From Chrysomallon squamiferum (taxonomy: Eukaryota > Mollusca > Gastropoda > Neomphalida > Peltospiridae), in NCBI GenBank assembly GCA_012295275.1, contig CM022673.1, positions 18,013,310 through 18,077,309 of the forward strand: a stretch of 64,000 nt of DNA, in the 5' to 3' direction. A model generated the notes under the pieces. It was not told the DNA's origin, ran no database searches, and saw nothing but the letters and a program-made list of their open reading frames with translations. This document shows, one piece after another, positions 1 through 12,743 of this stretch. Every line of letters starts with the position of its first letter. The stretch's first letter is position 1. The translations under genes and the position numbers were made by a program.

Positions 1-1971
1 TCAACTTCAGCGGCAAAGTGTATGTTGTAGGAAATCCAGCCATGGGCGTAGAACTCGATAAATTTAAAATAAAGCACACTGGAATTGGAGTAAGATACAT
101 TCATTCATTCATTCTTTCATCTTATAATTATAATTAAAGCAGTAAAATATTACAGATCTGAATGACAGTATTTTATTGAATTATATATTCAAACGGTAGT
201 ATATTATGATAAAATAATTATTTATTATCAATTACAATTTGAAACTTTAACAAATACCACGGTGAAGGTGACATTGGAATATTCTGTAACATTATTATTT
301 TATTACTATAACAAAAATTATTTGGTTTAGATATATTATTGTTTTAATTTATTTTTAAATTACCTTTCAGCCAGACCCTACAGAGAACAGTGACCCATAT
401 CATGTCCTGAAAACCAAACTCGACGACGAGGTAGAATTTGTATCTATTCTTGTAAATTAATTATCCTTCTTTTTCAGCAGCAGCACTGTAATTATTTTAT
501 TACTGATAGACCACATCTGTTTCATTAGCAGTTATATTTATATTTTGTGTATATGTACGGTTCTGATGTTAAACTGACATGTCGTTTACACATCTAATTG
601 AATTATTCTCTAGAAAAAGCATTTTTGAAATTATCTACATTCACTGAACTTTTTTTTATCCCGACGTTTAAACAAAAAAATAAATAAATAAATAAATAAA
701 TATCTTGTTTCTAAAATATAAAGCATACTGGCTGTGAATTGATATTTTGTTAAATAATCGAATATTTCTTTGTTTTTCAGGTTGCCTGCGTTTTAGTAGG
801 ATATGATCCCTTTCTCAACATACCCAAAATATCCAAAGCTGCCAGTTATCTACAGAAAGCTGGCGTTTTGTTTCTGGTTACAAACGAAGACAGCCACTCC
901 GCTGTCGGTGACAGCAACATTGTTGTACCAGGTACACCTGTAATAGTTACTTACCTTTCATCATTTTATTTTGAAATCAGATCGGTGAATTACACAGCAA
1001 CATTGTTGTACCAGCTTATTCACGGCAGCACATTTTAGTATTATAAAGAAATAAAGAAAACGTCACAAATATAATTCAACAGCTATTATTCCGATACTGA
1101 AGATATAAAAGAAAGTCTTGAAGAAGTCTGGAGAATACAGTACTCATCTATTTCAAATACTGGTTGCAAAAAACAAAACAAAACTATTCCTCCTTTTTGA
1201 TCAAACGCTTAATACAACTGTCGTTAAGTTTCCATTTCAGAAACCGTTTGATGTTATTCACTTTTCATTAGTTTTGATATTTGTTTTGTAATTTTTCTCA
1301 TGTTTTTTGTTTAATACTGATTTTTTTTTCGTTTCAGGTACAGGAACTATGGTGTCTGCTGTGAAGTGTCCGGCCAGACGGGAACCTACAGTTGTAGGAA
1401 AACCAGAGAAGTCGATGTTTGAAGTTCTGCGTGAAACTCACAAACTAGATCCAAGTCGATGTTGTTTTGTTGGTGATAAGTGAGTGAAAACTATTTAATA
1501 ATAATAATAAATTGTAGATGTCACACTGAATATTTAGTGAAGAGCTTATTATGTAAATTTCATTTTCAAACGCAACTTACACGAAAGAAATTCTAATTTT
1601 AATAAATAAGTATATTTAATGTTTTTAATTTTAAGAAATTAAACAGCAAGGATCATATTATCTGATGACGATACATAAAATAGTTATCTGTTGAAATTCG
1701 CAGCTTTTTAAAATTATTACCATGTTTTAAAATTATAAATTTGTTAGATATCTGACCGGTATTTTTAGATAAAAAAAAATGATTGATTGATTATTCTTAT
1801 TATTGTAGCATATATTCAGATATACGTCTAGCTAAGAACTGTAATTTGAAGTCTCTGCTTGTTCTCAGTGGTGTGTGTACATTGTCTGAACTGGGTACAA
1901 TTCAACACTCAGATCTTCCAGACTTGTACACGTCAAGTCTCAAAGATTTCGGAAACTTCATAGACAACTGA
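1..1971 (+). CDS. PGP/PDXP-like HAD phosphatase, copy A (5' truncated by window edge)
   Basis: These are the last five coding exons of a haloacid-dehalogenase phosphatase of the phosphoglycolate/glycerol-3-phosphate phosphatase and pyridoxal-phosphate phosphatase type: 1-89 (partial), 371-430, 781-931, 1338-1479 and 1809-1971 (TGA). The first full codon is at 3. The frame closes across all GT..AG introns, and exons 5-8 match the complete copies B and C in length (60, 151, 142, 163 bp). Visible motifs are YVVGNPAMG, the cap region VLVGYDPFLNIPKI, the motif III lysine in VVGKPEK, and the motif IV acidic cluster GDNIYSD. Copies B and C read GDRINTD there, so the usual Arg after GD is Asn here. 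The nucleophile exon lies outside the window. A polyadenylation signal AATAAA is at 2192-2197. It is the most diverged of the three copies, except for exon 7. Family assignment is firm; the substrate cannot be told from sequence. Confidence 0.9.
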
Positions 1972-3111
1972 TTAGTTTTGAAACTACCGAAGAGTAAGAC
2001 TAGAAGATGGCGGGAAAGGAATCTAGATTCTCTTTGGTCACGACAATTTCGATGGACAGACAAATTTGCGCACAATAAAATTCTAGTAATATTTTCTGCA
2101 GCACATAACACTTTTAAAATTATTTTATAATTGTTTTTATTTTTTTTTATTTAATCTCCCGTAACAATCTTATAAATGTATAAGACTTTTAAATAAAGAC
2201 TACATTACATAAAAACATACAAACACACATAGTAAAAACATTTTGTATTTCTTATACTTGTCCTATATTAACCATAATCGGTGAAACATTATTAATTTCG
2301 TCAATTCGTTTCTGACTAATAATGTTCTCAAAACATGAATTTTTTTTTATTTCTTTTTAAAAACATTAAAATAAATTTTGGTATCCAAACCTCGTCTTGT
2401 CTAGTTATTTGTTAAGGAACATGTAGATAACTAGAAAGGAAACAGCCGTTGCTAGGCAATGGCCAACTCTTTTTTAGAAAAACAAGAACGCCTGGATATA
2501 CCTTTCCATTAGTTAGAAAGAACATGGTCTTGCATAGAATACCAACACAAAAAATAAAATAAAATAAAATAAAAAAAAGAAACAAATAATTATGAATATT
2601 CTGTGTCTTTCTAATGTTAATAAAAAATTAATGAAAAGCTGAATCTTGTGTCTCAATTAAGCATTGGGATATGTTATATTTGTTCTGTTGATAATTCTAA
2701 TGTTGCACGTCAGTTGAAACACGGAATGGGCTAAAACAGCTTTTTTTTTTTTTTTTTTTTTTTTTTTCATTCTCTTTTTTTTAATTACTATTAAAGCCGA
2801 AAAGCTGTCAGATATAACTTCACATAAGTTTTATTATTATTTGTTATCTAAACCGAAGATGATCGAATAGAGATGGTACAAATATCGTTGGCTGTCATTA
2901 TAGTTACATAGAATGTACAAACGAGCGTATTTGTTTTCACCATATTAATTCATAGATCAGAATTTTGAATTTTACTACTAATAATAGAATAATCAAAAAA
3001 TAAACGTTCTGTTATCTAATACTGATTAGTAATGGCGGTGCAGTAAAACAAATACCGAATGCGCAGTCTACAATTCAGATTTTACGTCATTGGAATCGGT
3101 TGGTTGTAGCC
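1972..3111. other. intergenic spacer between phosphatase copies A and B
   Basis: It contains the 3'UTR of copy A with its AATAAA at 2192-2197, a 26-base T tract near 2742-2767, and the presumed promoter and 5'UTR of copy B just before 3112. No other gene or structured element was recognised. Confidence 0.6.
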
Positions 3112-6100
3112 ATGTCATGTAAAAAGCTCGACAGAGCTTCGGCACTTGATCTTGTAAACTCAGTAGACAGTTTCTTATTTGATTGTGATGGTTTGTATGA
3201 ATTAAACGTCTTCCCATTATCACAAAATTTTACATTGTTGTAACAGGTTTCTCACTTCATTTAATATTCAAACCGTTTCAGAATCTCAACGCTGTATGTC
3301 CAAGTGCTCAACGCGAAATACGGTACAAAATTAAAAAAGCATACTCTTAAAACAAATGGTCGATCACAAAATAATAAACAATTCCTTGCTTAAATCAGGT
3401 TACAAGAATGAAGATAATTTCAGAAAAGCAAGAAGAAACTGGTACTTGCCATGTCATTTTAAAATGAAATGTCGGGGATATCCGACGCCTAGACAAACCC
3501 ATTAACAATAGAGTCCCCCCCTATAAACCAGTGAAATCCATTAATAATGAAAATACTAAATATAAAAATGATTAAATAAAATACGTTGGTATAAATGGTA
3601 CTGGATTAGGGTTAAAGGCTTAGGGTTAACAAACGCAACATCAATAACATTAAAACTTTTTACAGCAAATCAGTCGGCCCAGTTCGCCATGACGTCATTA
3701 CAAGAAAATGGCGCTAAACAGATAAAAAAAAAAAAAAAAAAAAATAAATAAAAAATAAATAAAAACAAACAATAAAAAGAATTTAATAAAATAAATAAAA
3801 ATAAAAAATAAAAATATATAAACTGTAATCATTTGGTGTAATACTCCACTACTGTTATAACTAAATATGTGTTTATTTCATTTTACTTAATTTAAATAAC
3901 TCAGTCTGGTGTTAAATTATGTGATTAAAAGAAGATATAATTTTGATTGCTGTCAGCTATAATTCATCCTCAACAGCTTAATTACTGATACAGTATTTTA
4001 TTTCAATGGTTATTCTGTACACGGATCTACAGTGAATTATAAAAATGTATAAATAATTTAAAATGAAAGTCTATATTATCATGTTTTAATTTTTAAATAT
4101 TTTATTATAATTTACATTTTTTTAAATTGCTTTTAGGTGTTCTGTGGGATGGTAGAGGTGTCATAGAAGGCAGTCCGGACACCATTACGAAACTTTTAGC
4201 AAAGGTAAATAAAATAATCACAGAATGTAAATTATTGAAGAATATTATTATTTTCATATCAGTAAACTAATAAATTTTTATTAAACTGCAATGACATTTT
4301 CATAAATTAAATTACAAAGGAATAGTGCCTACTTACTTATAAGAACCTACTCATAAGAAGTATGAAAGCAAGTAACTTGAAACATTTCCACAGTATTTAT
4401 TATTTTAATGAAAGGTTAACAACAAATACAATATCATCATCATCATCATCACCAATAACAACAACTATAACAATAAAAACAGTAACAATAACAACAACAA
4501 CAACAATAATAATACTTTTGTCTTTGATTAAAAATCAGTCTCTAATAATAATATTTGAATGAGTTATTTTGAAATGTTTTTCAGGGTAAAAAGGTTTTTT
4601 ATGTGACAAATAACAGTACCAGTACTAGAGATATGTATGTGAAAAAATGTCAGAAGTTTGGTTACCCAGCTCAGGCAGTAAGTTAAATGACACAGCTTTT
4701 GTTAGAGTAATATTTAATTAATAAACCTTTGTATGTCTGAATAATAGTGGTATATATATAGAAATGTTTGTTTAAAAAACAACCCAACACCATATATAGA
4801 TCTAAAAAAAAAAAAAAAAAAAATGATACTGAATTGTGCTAATAATATTTATTATTTAATTTTCAAGATTTTTTTTTCAGTCCCAAATACTCTGCACATC
4901 ATACATTGCAGCGCTGTATCTACACAAGAGGAAATTCAGTGGAAAAGTTTATGTTGTAGGAAACCAAGCAATGGGGGAAGAACTTGACAAGATAAATATT
5001 AAACACATTGGAATTGGAGTAAGTTTTATTCTGTAAGCTCATCTGTCTGTCTGTCTGTACCTGTAGTTGTTTTGCTCTGCAATTATATTTGATGAAAAAT
5101 AAAGATTAAAACCTTTCAGTTTGTGTTTTTGTGATAGTTGTTATGTTTTTATTGTTGTCTTTCTGTAAACAAATACAAGTGGGTGTGAACATAAAATAAA
5201 AAATTAGAAACTAAAATGATGAAATATGAAGGATAATTCATGATTATGTCATTTTTATTATTTATTTACAAATATACTAATTTCTGTCTTCTTTTGACAA
5301 TTTGAAAGATTTTGAAATTCATCATTAATTTTATTGCTTCTTTAAATGATTTAAGATTATTAAATTGAACTAATATATTGTACTATTGTAATGAAAAATA
5401 ATTTTTGACATTATTATTTAATCTTTGTATTTTATGCACATGCTCACTTGTTTTTATGAAGATTTACTGATTTGAAGATGTTTATGACTGATATTTTTTC
5501 ATTTCAGCCTGACGCTACAGAAGATGCAAACTCATTAAAAGCTTTTGATATAAAACTAGATAATGAGGTGATTTTATTAGTTATAAAAGAAGTTAACAAA
5601 CATTCAAATTAAACATTTTGTACCTGAAAGCAGAATATTTCATCACCATTTTGTTATATTTGCCTTCATTTAACACCCAACAGCCGATATGTTTTTAATG
5701 CTGGGGTGTCTGTTAAATATTCATTCAATTCAGTTATTTGTCTTAATTTGCTGATCATTAACAGAAACGTGAAAAATACTACTCTAATTCAGTTCTTTAA
5801 CTATGTATTTCAACTATTATTATGAAACAATATAAAGATTGTTGCTCAGTGTTACTAAGATATATATTTTGGTCCAAACCTAATTAAAATAACATGCATA
5901 TGTAAACAACATCATAAATAACATTTTACTTTTATAAATCGTCTATTTAATGATGCATAACTATTGCTATTTGTTTTTTTTATTTTTTTTTTTTCCCCCA
6001 GGTTTTTTGTGTTTTAGTAGGTTATGATCCTTTTCTTAATATTCCTAAAATTGCCAAAGCAGCCAGCTATCTTCAGAATCCTGATGTTCTGTTCCTAGCA

Positions 6101-7412
6101 ACAAATGAAGACAGTCATCTACCTGTAGCAGGCACCAGAATGGTTGTACCAGGTGAAAATTAATTCTTATGTCAGTTTATATTTGATATGAGAGAAAAAT
6201 AAAATTACTGGTATAATTATTTTCTTAATTTTTAATATATCTGGAATTATTATTATTGTAATTTTTAATATGTCTGGTATTATTATTATTGTAATTTTTT
6301 ATATTACTGGGATTATTATTATTGTAATTTCTAATATTACTGGTATTATTATCGGTATTCATATTGTTGCAATTTTTAATATTACTGTTATTACTGTTGC
6401 TTATTATTTTACAGCTAATGTTGTGGTTGATATGTCAGATAGTATATTTATTCTATGTTTCCTGTGTCAAAGAAAATATACTGAAACTGTATCTTTCATT
6501 TGTTTTCTTTTGAAATATTTATAAAATAGAAATGTAAGATAATTTTACATTTTTCTTTAAAGACTTTTGGTAATTTCCTCTTTAATATAATTTATTGAAA
6601 GCTATAGTGATCACTTTTTTTCTTCTAAAATTCTAAATCTATTTATTATACATCTAAATATTTAAAAATATATTAATTTAGTTTTTCTTGTTTTTGATGT
6701 GGAAGGTAAAAAAAAAAAAAAAAGATCAAGTATATAAAAATCAGGAGTTTATTACAGTTTACTTTAATCTCTTAAATATTCTAAGATGAGATATTTTTCA
6801 CAGATACGGGAACTATGGTGTCTGCAGTGAAGTGTGCAGCCAGACGAGAACCTACAGTTGTAGGAAAACCAGAGAAGTTGATGTTTGAAGTTCTGCGTGA
6901 AACTCACAAACTAGATCCAAGTCGATGTTGTTTTGTTGGAGACAGGTCAGTGTGTCAGTTAATTAATGAAAACTTGGTAAATAAATGAACGATTTCTTAT
7001 TCACACATAACAGTTTTATACTAACAGTAATAAGCTTTGTGTAATGATGATTTGAAATAATTATAGTAATCATCGATAATAATTAGCAACAGCGTTTCTG
7101 TGACTTCTAATTTTACAATACCTGTTGCTGCAAATTCTACTACTACTACAACTACCAGTAATGCTGTTACTTCTATTGGTTTTACCACTACTTTATGAAT
7201 TTTGGTGTAAATGAGGTCTCACAGTTCATCTATTTTTAATTTACTACAGGATAAACACAGATATACGTTTGGCTAAAAACTGCAGTTTGAAGTCTCTGCT
7301 GGTTCTCAGTGGAGTGTGGACACAATCTGAACTGAGTAAAACTCCACGCTCAGATCTGCCTGACCTGTACACATCAAGTCTCAGAGACCTTGGAAACTTC
7401 ATTGACAGTTGA
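3112..7412 (+). CDS. PGP/PDXP-like HAD phosphatase, copy B (complete)
   Basis: Eight coding exons: 3112-3190, 4137-4204, 4585-4677, 4881-5018, 5508-5567, 6002-6152, 6804-6945, 7250-7412. They total 894 bp (297 residues plus TGA), close to the usual size of animal PGP/PDXP (about 300). HAD motif I is FDCDGVLWD: D24 is the expected nucleophile and D26 the acid/base. Motif II is T57 in YVTNNST, motif III is K218 in VVGKPEK, and motif IV is D243/D248 in GDRINTD. The C2-type cap lies between motifs II and III. All catalytic positions are intact, so an active cytosolic Mg-dependent phosphatase is expected, acting on a small phosphorylated metabolite (2-phosphoglycolate, glycerol-3-phosphate or pyridoxal phosphate). 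Which substrate is not decidable here. The start was chosen because copy C has the same position and exon length. AATAAA lies at 7532-7537. Exons 3, 4, 6 and 7 are nearly identical to copy C. Confidence 0.92.
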
Positions 7413-8282
7413 GGATGTCTGAACACACTGAGTTTAATATTAACTATACAGTATTTAAAAATATCTAATTTTTAGAAATATTTATTTATGAGCACTGTTT
7501 TCCATACCACAATATTCATTTTCGCTTTTGAAATAAAGTAGGATGTGGAATTTTTTGAAGAGAATTGTATTTTGAAATTTGCTTATTTGTACTTTATTAT
7601 GTTTACTAGATTTTTAAAGATTTTTCACATTATGAATCTAATATTCAAAGTTGCATAATTATACATAGGTGCATTTTTGATTTGTGGATACTTCAAACTT
7701 TATTGTAAGTTTTACTTATATGTACATCCTGTTTATTTATTTATTTATTTTTAATAAGCAATAATTGCTCTGTTACATATTTAATTTAATTTGATATTTT
7801 ATGTTGCTTCTATTTTTGTATCAACATTAAGTTAAAAAAAAAATTAATGTTTAGCTATAGATATGTTTATTATTTCATATGTAATTATTTCTGTTACTTT
7901 TTATTGTATTAATATATTTATTGGCAACTATGTTGCTGTTTAAAGAATTCCATTTTATAATATAATTTTTATTTTGGAAGATGGTTTTAATTTTTAAAAA
8001 TATATTATAAATGTTCATGAATTATCAAACTTTCATAACCAATGTTTTTCAGGGATTTTTGCAATTTGATTTTTCATTTATTACGTTAATTTTCCTCTTT
8101 TTTTTAATAATTTTTTGTTTAGTTACTTTTAAACACTTGTTGCACAATAAAAATATAATGAACTAAATAAAGAAAAAATAACAGAATAATCAGGTGTTGG
8201 AATCTTTTTATGTGAATTTTTTGTTTTATCTTGTAGTCTTCTTCCAGCTGTTATATATATATGTTACAGTCAATATGTCAAA

Positions 8283-8364
8283 CTAGTCATTTAGCCTAAT
8301 GCCCAAGACCATCAGACATTAGACCTAATGACTAAAATGTCCAGGAATTAGGTCAAATGACTGG
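8283..8364. repeat. short imperfect inverted repeat (MITE-like hairpin)
   Basis: An about 20-base segment at 8283-8302 is an imperfect reverse complement of 8345-8364; both carry AGTCATTT and CTAAT cores. The loop holds a second small palindrome, ATTAGACCTAAT. It could be a solo MITE or chance; no target-site duplication is evident. Confidence 0.35.
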
Positions 8365-9629
8365 ATTTTGATTGGTATTGTGTGATTCTGTCTGATAGCA
8401 ATTCAGGCAATTAGTCAAATGGGTTTAATGCTCTGTTTATATCTGTTCACTGAAGGGATTTGTGGTTCAATTCAATTCTTTAATATCATAAGCTTTACAG
8501 CTTATTGATATACAATGTCAATAATAAAAAAAATAAAAAAAAAAAAAATAAAAATGTTCAGTAAATAGTGACAGTATTATAAAAAAGAAAACAAAAAATT
8601 TGGAGAATATAAATAGCACATAAATTATGTATAAATAATTAAAATTTTCTATATTGAAATGCTTTAAACAAATATTTTCCCAAATTACACAATGATTTCT
8701 TATTTCCAATCTCATTGTCAATCTCACCAATGTTACATAATATACATATTCTTTCTGCTCTCTGATTTCCTATATTTCCCAGTCTTGAATGCCAGCTGAT
8801 GTGCAGATAGCCTCACTTTTATTAAGTATCTGTTATTCATTATTTGTATAGATTTAAGTAAATAAAACTGGATTTTTACATCAGCTGTAATCTATTTATA
8901 TAAATTGTTGCATTGCACAGATGTATTTAGCTGAATTGAAAGCTTCTACTTTGCTTGGTCATATATATTCTTTGCTTATTTATGCACAAATATATTTTTT
9001 GTATTTTCATTAATCTGGTCCTGCTCTATGCACATGTATCTCAGTTCCAATTCATATAAAGGTTTCGTAATAAAAGTCACCCAATTATTTTTCTTTAATA
9101 TCAAATACTTTTTTTTGGTACTAATTAATTTCAACCAATATACTCATAACCTAACTGGAATCTACCCATTTCAAAATAAACCTTAATATTTGTGGTTGAC
9201 CCTTTAACATTTAAAATATTTTTTACAAAAATCTAAGTGAATTTTCTCAATAACTTGTTTTTTGAAAACTCCATATCTCACAGCACACTAGTTACAAATG
9301 TATCAGTGACAATAGGGAAATATAATTTAAGGACATATTATTTACAGTCTTCTTCAGAGCATGTGTTGCCTTATTGTTGTGTTATTCTTACATCAAAGAC
9401 CAATGATTTTAATACTGACATGTAATACTTTGCTTACATTTGTTATTTGAAGGGATTAGTGGTTGAGTTATTGTTACATCAAAGACCACAAGGGACTGGA
9501 GTGTAGGCATCAAGTTTGTTCAGTTTAAGAAGAACTCAAGCTATAGTGCTGGCATCAAGCAATCGTCCATTTTAGCAACTGCCTTGTCTGCCAATTCCAA
9601 ACCTGACCAGTTGCTGCCCAACTCCGAGC

Positions 9630-9905
9630 TTGAGCAGTTGCCACTCAACTCGTCCAGAGTCAAATCTGACCAGGAACCAGTTTGATGTTTGTCCCCAGAG
9701 ACTGCAGTTGTTGAATCATGTGAATAGAGAATGCACATTTCTTAGTGCAGCAGTGTCAAAGGTGTCATTCGCAGGAGGACAAGGTTTTGTGATATGCAGT
9801 TGTAAGGGGACAAAGAGATGTCAAACAAAACATTGTAAATGTTTCAAGAACAATCTTTTGTGCATTTCACGATGTCACCGAAGTTTGAACTGCTGTAATA
9901 AATAG
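9630..9905 (+). pseudogene. decayed cysteine-rich fragment resembling a retroelement integrase C-terminal tail
   Basis: A 91-codon open frame ends with a dense Cys/His pattern: CSCKGTKRCQTKHCKC, then CISRCHRSLNCC, then stop. From general knowledge, this spacing (C-x-C-K ... C-x-T-x-x-C-x-C ... C-x-x-x-C-H ... C) recalls the short cysteine-rich tail of Ty3-like integrase or KRBA2-like proteins in many invertebrate genomes. No integrase core is visible upstream; the preceding DNA has stops in every frame I followed. I infer a relic of a retroelement or a domesticated fragment. A chance ORF is the alternative, but the cysteine spacing argues against it. Confidence 0.4.
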
Positions 9906-10625
9906 AACACTACTTATGATGTATTTCGAAAAAAATGTTTTCATACAATTGCAAGTCATTCTTTTTTATTCAGTCATTTTTCCTAATGACTAGAGATTTA
10001 TTTCTATCGTTCCTGGTATTTCAGCAAAAAATTGTTGCTGTCATCGATTTAAATATATATTAAATTGTAACGGTCAAATGCTTTTTCTTCAGTGGCTTGC
10101 AATGTTCGCGCGAAATTTAAAACGTTTTCAAGTAACATCCTTTGCAAAGTTGTGATTTAAACTAAAAATTGAAAAATCTTCTCTTTCTAATAAACGATGA
10201 TAATGTTATTCAGGACTATAATAATTTCAGATGCAATGTATTAAAGCTACTTATTATTTAAGTATGGAAATTAAAATTAAATTAATCATTAATGTTATTG
10301 CAGTTGTCGGATCCATTTACAAGGGGGAGGGCACTCTCATTGAAGGCGATAATACACTTGAGTGCCAAGTAGTTATTTTTCTTATATTGTCACATAATTG
10401 AACCTAACAAAAAGAAATTGAATTAAAAGGTATTAATATGGAAATACTTGAACAAACTGTATCAATGTATATGCTATAAAAATGATTATAATTTATAAAT
10501 ATAAATTGAAAATATAACTTTGGCTATCAAGTGTAATGCTAATGGCGAGATTTACATCATATAGAGTGATTGACCTTGTAAGCCGACACTTTGTGCAGGT
10601 TGAAAAGAAAAGAATATTTGTGAAC

Positions 10626-11418
10626 ATGGCGAGTAAAACGCTCGACAAAATGTCAGCAGCTGCTCTTGTAAATTCTGTAGACAATTTTTTATTTGACTGT
10701 GATGGTTTGTATAAATTTTGTACATTGTCTTCCCCAAAATATTACGAATGTTTTTTTTATTCTGGTTATCTCAGTCACTCAGTCTTTTGAGGGTTTTGAC
10801 GTGATACCATTAGATAAAAGGAGAAAATAATTTAAAATATTAAACAAACATCAACAGCATCATGATATTGATTCAGTATGATGTATTTATTATTCCACAA
10901 CATTTTTAATATTCTTAACAGTCACAAAATCAGGAAATACAATATTTATTACATTTATAGTAAATATATTTTAGTTTGCTACATGAAACTGAAATAAAAA
11001 TATGAAAATACTATTGATAAACAACATATATAATGAAAATCGTTTTAAGAATAAATAATAATAAATAAATAAAAGCTAAATAATTAACTATCCCTTTCTC
11101 TCTATATAATTTTATCAGGTTTTAATTTTAATATTTATTATAATTCAAAACAGTTATCATTACTATTTTTTTCAGGCGTTTTGTGGGATGGTAAAGGTGT
11201 TATTGAAGGAAGTCTAGACACTGTTAAGAAGCTTTTAGCAAAGGTAAATAAATAAAAACATGTTAACCACAGGAAGTAAGTTAATGTAGAATATTTTAAT
11301 TTTCTTCTTTTTGTCCAGAAACTAATAAATTAATTATTAAAAACTTGATTTATATGTTAATAATTCTAGTTCCATGAAGTATGTCATGTCTGTAATCATT
11401 GATTCTTTAAGGATTATT

Positions 11419-11453
<35 letters not shown>

Positions 11454-12705
11454 TATTCAAAGATTTCAAATTAAATTGTAACCTGTCTAAACTTAACTTA
11501 AATTGTATTTCTGTCTAAAGTACAACTTATTCATACATATTTATGTGTGTTTGACACTCAACCTCTGATGTATTTTGTGCTGAGGTTTGAGTTAATATTC
11601 CATTCATTGTGCTGTGACTTTCTGTGAACTTTGCTTTTTGCTGAAAAGGAAAAAATAACAAGAATTTGTTTTTGACATTTTCTCATTTGCTCTTAAAAAA
11701 TACATTTCAAAAAGTTACCTCAGTGTGTTTCATTAATATCCACGATTAATTAATATGATAATTACATCAAAAAACAATATCAGCAAAAATGTACCTACAT
11801 GCTTTTATATTTCCTTTATTGGTGACAAAACAATCTTTCTTTAATAATACTATTTGAATGTGTTTTATTTTGAAATGTTTTTCAGGGTAAAAAGGTTTTT
11901 TATGTGACAAATAACAGTACCAGTACTAGAGAGATGTATTTGAAAAAATGTCAGAAGTTTGGTTACCCAGCACAGATTGTAAGTTGAAACAAAATGTACA
12001 GCTTTATATAATACTGACCAGATAATAATAACCAATCACATGTTAAAAAAGTAGAGATATGTGTGAAAAGTAATTCTTATGAGTAAATAAATAAAAAGTT
12101 ACTGCATATATAAAATATTGAACATAATATTTTCTGTATTTATTTATTTTTTAAGTCTGAAATTGCCTGCACTGCATACATTGCAGCTCTGCATCTACAC
12201 AACATGAAGTTTAGTGGAAAAGTTTATGTTGTAGGAAACCAAGCAATGGGGGAAGAACTTGACAAGATAAATATTAAACACATTGGAATTGGAGTAAGAT
12301 ATATTCTGTAAGCTTGTCTGTCTGTCTGTCTGTTGTTTTGCTTTGAAGTTATGTGTGATGAAATTAATTTTCTCATTTTGTGTTTATAATTTTTATTATT
12401 ATTATTTTTATTGTTGTTATTATAGTGTTTTTATTGTTACTGCTTTTCATTAAACATATATTCTCTTGTAATATTGATTTTTGATATTAAGAATCAAGTT
12501 ATTTGCATTTTATTTGTAATACCAATTTATTTTTCTTTTCTTTAAAATGTTTTATTTAGTATATATCTATATATATGTCTGTGTATGTGTATATATGTGT
12601 GTGTGTGTTTTAATTATTTTATATTATATTAATACTGATTATGATTATAATTGCTAAAATACTGATAATACACTGGCATTACTATTATTATTATTATTAT
12701 TATTC

Positions 12706-12743
<38 letters not shown>

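Larger units (their letters stand above)
7413..10625. other. intergenic spacer between phosphatase copies B and C
   Basis: AT-rich DNA. It holds the 3'UTR of copy B (AATAAA 7532-7537), a short imperfect hairpin at 8283-8364, and a decayed cysteine-rich coding fragment at 9630-9905. No intact gene was seen in the remainder. Confidence 0.6.

Noticed and set aside
10314-10371. Exon-like segment with TTGCAG before and GTAGTT after, reading VGSIYKGEGTLIEGDNTLEC
   Set aside because: It has plausible splice-like edges, but no partner exons and no recognised family; too short to call.
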